Assembly: GCA_001824645.1 (NCBI GenBank)
Contig: MHYD01000074.1
Coordinates: 1,159-7,734 of the forward strand
DNA length: 6,576 nucleotides
Source: Planctomycetes bacterium RBG_13_46_10
Lineage (GTDB): Bacteria > Planctomycetota > Phycisphaerae > Sedimentisphaerales > Anaerobacaceae
Direction: 5' to 3'
Numbering within the stretch: position 1 is the stretch's first letter; every line of letters begins with the position of its first letter. The notes under the pieces were generated by a model. That model had not been told where the DNA came from. It did no database searches and saw only the letters and a list, made by a program, of their open reading frames with translations. The position numbers were made by a program, and so were the translations under genes. Shown here one piece after another: positions 1 to 4,105 of the stretch.

Positions 1-735
1 TGCTTCCTGTGGCGTTTCGCTTGATTGTAAATGTTGCATTGCCTGGCGATTTTTCTTTCTGCGGTTTATGGTTCTTCGGTCGAATCGCGGGATTTCATCA
101 TAGTTTGAGGCTACCTGAATAGCTTCCTGGGCTGTTGCGGCAAACATATCAGCCCCGATTTCCTCCCAGAGACCATCAGCACGGTTGAACAATCCGCCGG
201 AAACCATTATTCGCAGATGCGGCCATGCGTTGACGTTCTTTATCGTATCGATGAGATGGCGAATATCCGGCGCCTGTTTTGGAGTCGTTCCATAAATTAG
301 CAGAATGTCAGGGGCGTAATCGTTTACATAAGCAAGAATATCATCGTTAGTAAGGCCGCCACCCAAGAATCGTACTTCCCAGCCGTTACATTCGAACAAA
401 TCCACCATCATTTGAGCGCCAAGCTCCTGCAGCTCATTTGCAGCGCAACATATAACAATTTTCTTGTTCCTTTCGGGCCGCCGCGGCAGTTTATTTTGCA
501 ATTGGTCAACTATTGTATGGTTAATTCGCGTAGCTAAATGCTCCTGTGTGACGGAGATTTTGTCGGAGCGCAGAAGTTTTTCGACTTCCATCATAATCGG
601 CCAAATCACTTCTATATAAACAGAGTTAGCGGGCACGCCGCTTTGAAGAATTTCCTCGATGACACCACGGCAGGCTTTTCTGTCGCCCCGTAACAGTGGC
701 TCCAAATACCTTGCTAAATTATTTTGTTTTACCAT
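1..735 (-). CDS. B12-binding-domain-like sensor protein lacking the axial histidine (partial, runs off left edge)
   Basis: The visible 245 residues show a helical cap (about 5-80) followed by a Rossmann-like cobalamin-binding fold (about 91-210), as in the sensory part of CarH and AerR-type regulators and in corrinoid methyltransferase modules. The EH pair of the cap is present (E65-H66), but Leu55 stands where CarH-type caps have the Trp of the W-x9-EH motif. The E-x-H-x-x-G motif reads E101-L-Q103-E-L-G106, so the histidine that ligates cobalt is Gln. Later landmarks remain: YGTTP at 148-152 and SGG at 179-181. No MerR-type DNA-binding domain precedes the cap. After about residue 217 the chain becomes basic (RR, RRKK) and continues beyond the window. 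The start is ATG at 735, with AAGGA nine bases upstream and an in-frame TAA just before it. It is probably a light, redox or ligand sensor or an antirepressor-like protein. The fold is fairly sure; cofactor binding is doubtful. Confidence 0.85.
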   Translation of the reverse strand, partial: MVKQNNLARYLEPLLRGDRKACRGVIEEILQSGVPANSVYIEVIWPIMMEVEKLLRSDKISVTQEHLATRINHTIVDQLQNKLPRRPERNKKIVICCAANELQELGAQMMVDLFECNGWEVRFLGGGLTNDDILAYVNDYAPDILLIYGTTPKQAPDIRHLIDTIKNVNAWPHLRIMVSGGLFNRADGLWEEIGADMFAATAQEAIQVASNYDEIPRFDRRTINRRKKNRQAMQHLQSSETPQEA

Positions 736-769
736 AATCCATATTCCTTAAATTTTATTTCCATTTCTT

Positions 770-828
770 AATTGCCCATTTTTACAAATAAATCCGTCTT
801 CTCCTTAATATTGTTAATATGGGCAATT
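770..828. repeat. 10-bp inverted repeat AATTGCCCAT / ATGGGCAATT
   Basis: AATTGCCCAT at 770-779 is perfectly complementary to ATGGGCAATT at 819-828, with 39 bases between. It starts 35 bases upstream of the B12-domain start codon. It could be a paired operator or a stem in the 5' leader of that transcript. The arms are AT-rich outside the GCCC core, so chance is not excluded. Confidence 0.45.
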
Positions 829-842
829 CTTATTTTCGTTTC

Positions 843-893
843 ATTTAACTATCGGTGAAGGGATAAAAAAATCTTTAGTGAAAATAGTTAAAT
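843..893. repeat. 10-bp inverted repeat ATTTAACTAT / ATAGTTAAAT
   Basis: ATTTAACTAT at 843-852 pairs perfectly with ATAGTTAAAT at 884-893, with 31 bases between. It lies next to the 770-828 repeat and is unrelated to it in sequence. Being AT-only apart from one C or G per arm, it is weaker evidence on its own. Together the two may form the control region of the gene starting at 735. Confidence 0.35.
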
Positions 894-1021
894 ACTATCT
901 ATGGGATGATATATTTCCTATCTTACCATAGTCCTATAAAATTTAAATAGGATAGAAATGAGCAATTATTACAAAAACGCATTATTTGTTATCGGTTGAG
1001 ATGTAAACTATTTTGATAGAA

Positions 1022-1201
1022 TCAATATCGAGGACTATTATACTTTAACTTAGCATTCATAAATGGATTAAGTAAGTACAGAGGAAAGGTTAAAACTGCG
1101 ACGAGACTTATTAGCAGGAAGTACAAAGGAATAGCCGCAACGATAATCGACAACTTTACAGCATTCAGAAGACTCGATTTTTCAGATTTCAACAATTTCA
1201 T
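1022..1201 (-). CDS. Small membrane protein, 59 residues, unknown function
   Basis: This short ORF reads MKLLKSEKSS at the start and ends KYNSPRY. Residues 18-45 are almost wholly hydrophobic (SIIVAAIPLYF, then LLISLVAVLTFPLYLL), enough for one long or two short membrane passes, with prolines at 25 and 40. Lysine-rich ends flank the segment. The start is well supported: GGGAGGG lies at 1210-1216, eight bases before the ATG. A candidate gene on the same strand ends 24 bases upstream, so the two may be cotranscribed. I do not recognise the family. It could be a small accessory membrane protein; a toxin-like role cannot be judged from sequence alone. It is real on the strength of the ribosome site and coherent membrane segment. 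Confidence 0.6.
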   Translation of the reverse strand: MKLLKSEKSSLLNAVKLSIIVAAIPLYFLLISLVAVLTFPLYLLNPFMNAKLKYNSPRY

Positions 1202-1209
1202 TTATATTA

Positions 1210-1216
1210 CCCTCCC
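1210..1216 (-). promoter_or_regulatory. Strong Shine-Dalgarno site for the 59-residue membrane protein
   Basis: GGGAGGG on the minus strand, eight bases (TAATATAA) before the ATG at 1201. It is among the best ribosome sites in the window and is the main support for this short gene. Confidence 0.6.
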
Positions 1217-1225
1217 TGAATACGA

Positions 1226-1573
1226 CTAAACCATAATCGATTTGCCTATGGTAATAATACTATTTTCTCCAGTCCAATCGGCTGTAAGTTTATGGCATTG
1301 TAAAAATTCCGCGGGGGCAGAAAGGAGCTCGCCTCCATGCGATGCCCCTTTACTGCCTTCTACCACATATGATGGTAGAATTCTGCCAAGTAACAATATA
1401 GGGGAAATTCCTATTGTTAAAAAGCAGCCGCTTGCCCGAACACTAAGAGAGTTCATTAAGAAGAGAAGATGCTTTTTGAAGGATGAAAAGAGAAAATAAC
1501 AACTTTTCAAGGGATAAAAAAGATATGCTTCCTTATTGTGTGTACATCCATGTATTGTTTTAGGCAAATCCAT
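1226..1573 (-). CDS. Doubtful 115-residue ORF, unknown function
   Basis: I do not recognise this protein. The frame stays open further upstream to a TTG at 1636, but the ATG at 1573 is the better start because GGAGGAG (1582-1588) sits eight bases before it. The protein starts MDLPKTIHGC. It has a Phe/Leu/Ser/Cys-rich stretch at about 17-40, then a more ordinary second half with SYVVEGSKGASHGGELL (about 70-86), and ends GKSIMV. It stops 24 bases before the 59-residue membrane gene, which favours an operon. Against it, an 85-codon ORF on the other strand (1242-1499, TTG start, no ribosome site) covers the same DNA and has an equally plausible basic C-terminus. The DNA also contains several hairpins that could belong to a non-coding element. 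Codon-position composition did not separate the strands by eye. Confidence 0.35.
   Translation of the reverse strand: MDLPKTIHGCTHNKEAYLFYPLKSCYFLFSSFKKHLLFLMNSLSVRASGCFLTIGISPILLLGRILPSYVVEGSKGASHGGELLSAPAEFLQCHKLTADWTGENSIITIGKSIMV
1316..1418. repeat. Cluster of three consecutive hairpins
   Basis: Three inverted repeats follow one another. GGCAGAAAGG (1316-1325) pairs with CCTTT-a-CTGCC (1347-1357) through ten base pairs and one bulged A. It is followed with no gap by TTCTACCA (1358-1365) with TGGTAGAA (1373-1380), an eight-pair stem with a seven-base loop. Then AACAATA (1392-1398) pairs with TATTGTT (1412-1418). A second CTGCC at 1383-1387 could pair with the GGCAG at 1316 instead, enclosing the middle hairpin. 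Possible readings are a structured RNA, a REP or miniature-element remnant, or chance structure in a coding ORF. Confidence 0.45.
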
Positions 1574-1734
1574 GCCTTTTACTCCTCCATGAACAAGTAT
1601 CATAATAGATTTTAGAAAGAACAAAAATATAGTCAAGTCGAAAAATCACTTTTGATAAAGAATGTGGAAAATTGCGTATTTATGCGTAATTAAAAAGAAG
1701 GACAGCTTGATTGTTTTGGATTAAATTTTCGGCT

Positions 1735-2733
1735 TTATTGGGTGGTTGATTCCTGCTGGTTGCTTTCTACCATACGCTGAGCGATTGTAGTCACTTTATC
1801 CCGCAGAATCTTTGGCGCTAGAATCTGTACGCGGTCACCATAACTTATAATCCACCAGGTTATTTCATTCAATCCATCTACACGGAACTCCAAGATGGCA
1901 GAACCATCATCCTCGAATGTGACCTTTTGTGTGCTGTGCCATTTGACTGCCGCGACATCGTGGGCCACTACCGGCATAAATCTGAGTTTAATATGGTAGA
2001 GCTGACCTTCGGGCACTATTGACCAGGCCTTGCTGAGATATTCCTGGATATCAATCCTCTCCGACCTGGCAAAAAATTTGTTGGACGTGGTTAATTCTCT
2101 GATCCTGTTTAGCTTAATGATATGGATTTGTTTGTCATAGGTACACCTGCCAATCAAGTGCCATGTATGGTCGTTGTAAATAAGATGGTAGGGCTCTAAA
2201 TTAATTACTATTTCTTTTCTCTCAAGTGGTAAATAATGCCGAATGGTTACGACCCGGCTATTTTGAATTGCGACCATTAATTGTGCAAAAATCTTATCGA
2301 ATGAATCTATTCTTTCCTGGGGCCTATCTTTTACTGAAATGTTTTGAAGGACCTTATTACAATATTGCTTGATTTTAGCGGGTAGATTATTTTCGATCTT
2401 CAAAGCAGCCAGTAATGTTGACCTTGGCGATGGCAGCTGTATCTGCTCGCCAAGCTTCAGTGCCACGAGGAGCAGGTTCAATGCCTCCCGCGGATTCAAG
2501 TCGGAAGGCGGCAGGAAGAATTCGGGTTCTATTGTATAGCGTCCGGTCTTGGTATCGTAGCAGTAGGGCAGGCCTATGGCCCGCAGCTCTTTCAGGTCAC
2601 GGAAGATAGTCCGCCGGCTCGTTCCAAAAATTTTAGATAGTTCCGTTATGGAATAACTTTTTCCAGCCTGCAACGATGTCACGATTTGCATTAGTCTGCC
2701 GATTTTTACTTTTTTTGAGAAGTCCGTTTCCAT
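1735..2733 (-). CDS. WYL-domain transcriptional regulator (YafY-like)
   Basis: This 332-residue protein has the complete layout of the family: an N-terminal winged helix-turn-helix (about 9-68, with ITELSKIFGTSRRTIFRDL as the reading helix region), a linker, a WYL ligand-binding domain (about 160-215) and a C-terminal WCX domain (about 244-318). The signature Trp-Tyr-Leu reads W191-H-L193, and the conserved basic segment LNRIREL (208-214) is present. In the WCX part, WWIISYGDRVQILAP is typical. WYL regulators control DNA repair, defence or metabolism in response to nucleic acids or nucleotides; the target here is unknown. I chose ATG at 2733, with AGGCAGGG upstream. An in-frame ATG at 2757 would add eight residues but has only an AT-rich TATTATAA before it, better read as a -10 box. 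The gene is divergent from the secreted-protein genes at 3167 onward. Confidence 0.9.
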   Translation of the reverse strand: METDFSKKVKIGRLMQIVTSLQAGKSYSITELSKIFGTSRRTIFRDLKELRAIGLPYCYDTKTGRYTIEPEFFLPPSDLNPREALNLLLVALKLGEQIQLPSPRSTLLAALKIENNLPAKIKQYCNKVLQNISVKDRPQERIDSFDKIFAQLMVAIQNSRVVTIRHYLPLERKEIVINLEPYHLIYNDHTWHLIGRCTYDKQIHIIKLNRIRELTTSNKFFARSERIDIQEYLSKAWSIVPEGQLYHIKLRFMPVVAHDVAAVKWHSTQKVTFEDDGSAILEFRVDGLNEITWWIISYGDRVQILAPKILRDKVTTIAQRMVESNQQESTTQ

Positions 2734-2757
2734 TATCGAACCCTGCCTGGCATCCAT

Positions 2758-3166
2758 GTTTTATAATAGCTCGGACATCAGAAGCATATAAAAAACCCGT
2801 AAGTTATGATAATTGAATATATAGTATAATATCGGAACTCTGTTGTGGATTTAATTTACAAAAATTTTATCGGATTTTAAGACACTGTCAAGACACAGAT
2901 TTAATAAGACAGCAAAACAGGGTGAAAAACGCTTCTATCATGAATTGAACGTGTTATTTGAAACTTTTGCGGGTTCCCATTGTAACAGGCTCTTTTATCC
3001 TGCATTTCTATTTCCTTGATTTTTATTACTGAAATGTTTATAATTATTTAGCTTCTTCGAGATGGAGATGATGAATGATGGTTAAAACACTCATACGCCT
3101 TGAACTGCCGATTCGGATTTTATATTGCATCCACTTTTAATGACCTTTTTCAATAGCGTATAGATT
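2758..3166. other. Divergent intergenic region between the WYL regulator and the dockerin-type gene
   Basis: About 410 AT-rich bases with no convincing gene. On the minus strand TATTAT (2768-2763) lies just ahead of the regulator and could be its -10 box, but no good -35 is visible. Three AAGACA direct repeats at 2879-2911 are listed separately. A 21-codon ORF (3075-3140) with GGAG seven bases upstream precedes the plus-strand gene, too short to call. TTGAAC (3100-3105) with TATATT (3121-3126) is a poor promoter candidate for the gene at 3167. Confidence 0.5.
2879..2911. repeat. Three AAGACA direct repeats
   Basis: AAGACA occurs at 2879-2884, 2890-2895 and 2906-2911. The first two copies extend to AAGACAC and are 11 bases apart, about one helical turn; the third is 16 bases further on. 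They sit in the divergent region between the WYL regulator and the dockerin-type gene, where an operator would be expected. Short repeats like this can arise by chance. Confidence 0.3.
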
Positions 3167-3880
3167 ATGAAAAGGCTAATAATATTTATTCTTTTTCTTA
3201 ATTTGGCTTCGGTGCTAAAAGGAGAGGTTTCGATAAGAGTATGTCAGGCTGACGGCAATACACCGCTTGAACTGGCCGACCCCAATATCCCCTTTGTATA
3301 TCGAGACATTATGGTTGGAACCAGGCTCACGCTTATTATAAGCTCTGATGTTAAGGGGTCTTGTGACGGCTTCTTGTTGATTTTAGGAGATGATGTGAAC
3401 CGTGGATTCTTGTCGGCCAGAGATTACAACGATATTACCGGTAATTGGGAAGGGTCGTGTTTACCCGCAGCAGGCAATAGGGCGTATGTATTGTTTATAG
3501 TAGGTTTAGGTCAGCAAGGAATTAGTTTGGGAACTGTTCGTAGTCCTATGGCAGGCGACTGGTTTATTATTGATTACACTGCTTTGAGTGTAGGTGTGTG
3601 TACTATTATATTCTATGATTATTCCGGAAATAGGGAAAACCCCTTTATAGATGTAGAGCCCATTACATATTATCTTGTGTTCTCTCATGTTCCTACGTGC
3701 GATTTTAATAACGATACAAAAGTAGATTTTGCCGATTTTGCTGTTTTTGCTTCACACTGGCAGCGAACAAATTGCCCAGATGCTGGTGGGTGTGTATCAG
3801 TCGATCTCGACATGGATGGTAATATTGATTGGGATGATTTAAGCCTGTTTACTGATTACTGGCTTGGAAGCAAAAAATAG
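3167..3880 (+). CDS. Secreted protein with C-terminal dockerin-like EF-hand pair
   Basis: This 237-residue protein begins with a signal peptide (MKRLIIFILFLNLASVLKG, cleavage near 19). The middle (about 21-172) is rich in alternating hydrophobic residues and short Gly/Asp turns, as in a beta sandwich. Its layout recalls cohesin-like domains, but that is a weak inference. The end is clear: two calcium-loop motifs, DFNNDTKVDFAD (179-190) and DLDMDGNIDWDD (213-224), each followed by a helix ending in HW or YWL, separated by a Cys-containing linker. This is the dockerin-like module found on many secreted Phycisphaerae proteins. In those proteins it is thought to mediate calcium-dependent assembly or surface display. 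No catalytic domain is visible. The ATG at 3167 has no Shine-Dalgarno site, but the signal peptide begins exactly there. A terminator-like hairpin follows, so it is probably transcribed alone. Confidence 0.85.
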   Translation: MKRLIIFILFLNLASVLKGEVSIRVCQADGNTPLELADPNIPFVYRDIMVGTRLTLIISSDVKGSCDGFLLILGDDVNRGFLSARDYNDITGNWEGSCLPAAGNRAYVLFIVGLGQQGISLGTVRSPMAGDWFIIDYTALSVGVCTIIFYDYSGNRENPFIDVEPITYYLVFSHVPTCDFNNDTKVDFADFAVFASHWQRTNCPDAGGCVSVDLDMDGNIDWDDLSLFTDYWLGSKK

Positions 3881-3921
3881 CTGCTATTTCTCTATAATAT
3901 CCCGCCGGGAACGCCATCTAT

Positions 3922-3972
3922 CCTCAAAATATCATTTCTCTAAGGCCATCATCTGATAAATTGAGGTTTTTT
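3922..3972 (+). terminator. Terminator-like hairpin after the dockerin-type gene
   Basis: CCTCAA (3922-3927) pairs with TTGAGG (3961-3966). After a two-by-two internal loop, TATCA (3930-3934) pairs with TGATA (3954-3958), leaving a 19-base loop. Six T residues (3967-3972) follow the stem directly. The stem is AT-rich and interrupted, so termination may be partial. Confidence 0.5.
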
Positions 3973-4016
3973 CCATATAAAATTTTCAGCAAATAATCAA
4001 CATTTTGTAATTCAGA

Positions 4017-4036
4017 ATCGCCCATATTCTGGCGAT
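4017..4036. repeat. Short inverted repeat ATCGCC / GGCGAT upstream of the C39 gene
   Basis: ATCGCC (4017-4022) and GGCGAT (4031-4036) form a six-pair stem with an eight-base loop. It ends eight bases before the candidate -35 box of the gene at 4106, a suitable place for a regulator site. An overlapping AGAAT / ATTCT pair (4015-4019, 4026-4030) would compete with it. Confidence 0.35.
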
Positions 4037-4044
4037 ATATATTT

Positions 4045-4073
4045 TTGCCTGAAAAATTATAATTTAATAGTAT
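4045..4073 (+). promoter_or_regulatory. Candidate sigma70-like promoter for the C39 peptidase gene
   Basis: TTGCCT (4045-4050) and TAGTAT (4068-4073) are spaced by 17 bases, each matching four of six consensus positions. A perfect TATAAT at 4058-4063 lies between them but has no good -35. A start near 4080 would give a leader of about 26 bases containing the strong ribosome site at 4095-4103. Confidence 0.35.
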
Positions 4074-4094
4074 TTTGAACTAAAATTTGAGAAA

Positions 4095-4103
4095 GGGAGG
4101 AGG
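4095..4103 (+). promoter_or_regulatory. Strong Shine-Dalgarno site for the C39 peptidase gene
   Basis: GGGAGGAGG lies directly ahead of the ATG at 4106 and contains a complete GGAGG five bases from it. It fixes the start, in agreement with the signal peptide that begins there. Confidence 0.7.
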
Positions 4104-4105
4104 CT

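Larger units (their letters stand above)
736..1021. other. Intergenic region upstream of the B12-domain gene, with inverted repeats and no gene
   Basis: These 286 AT-rich bases hold no convincing ORF on either strand. They contain two 10-bp perfect inverted repeats (listed separately) and a shorter one, TCCTAT at 932-937 with ATAGGA at 947-952. The position is right for control of the minus-strand gene that starts at 735. No promoter with good matches at both -10 and -35 stood out by eye, and no strong terminator was seen for the small gene ending at 1022. Confidence 0.5.

Noticed and set aside
1242..1499. Plus-strand 85-codon ORF ending in a basic helix (LREFIKKRRCFLKDEKRK)
   Set aside because: It starts with TTG, has no ribosome site, and lies antisense to an ORF with a very strong one. 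Its C-terminus looks protein-like, so it stays a rival reading rather than a call.
1574..1636. Upstream TTG extension of the 115-residue minus-strand ORF
   Set aside because: It has no ribosome site, whereas the ATG at 1573 has GGAGGAG at ideal spacing.
2415..2609. Plus-strand ORF inside the WYL regulator
   Set aside because: It lies antisense to a clear conserved gene, has no ribosome site and resembles no domain.
3075..3140. 21-codon ORF (MMVKTLIRLELPIRILYCIHF) before the dockerin-type gene
   Set aside because: It has a GGAG at good spacing, but it is too short and lacks amino-acid runs or an attenuator structure that would mark a leader peptide.
3506..3688. Minus-strand ORF within the dockerin-type gene
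   Set aside because: It is a shadow of the plus-strand coding frame.
3886..3942. Direct repeat ATTTCTCTA at 3886-3894 and 3934-3942
   Set aside because: Nine AT/CT-rich bases repeated once are expected by chance and coincide with no feature.
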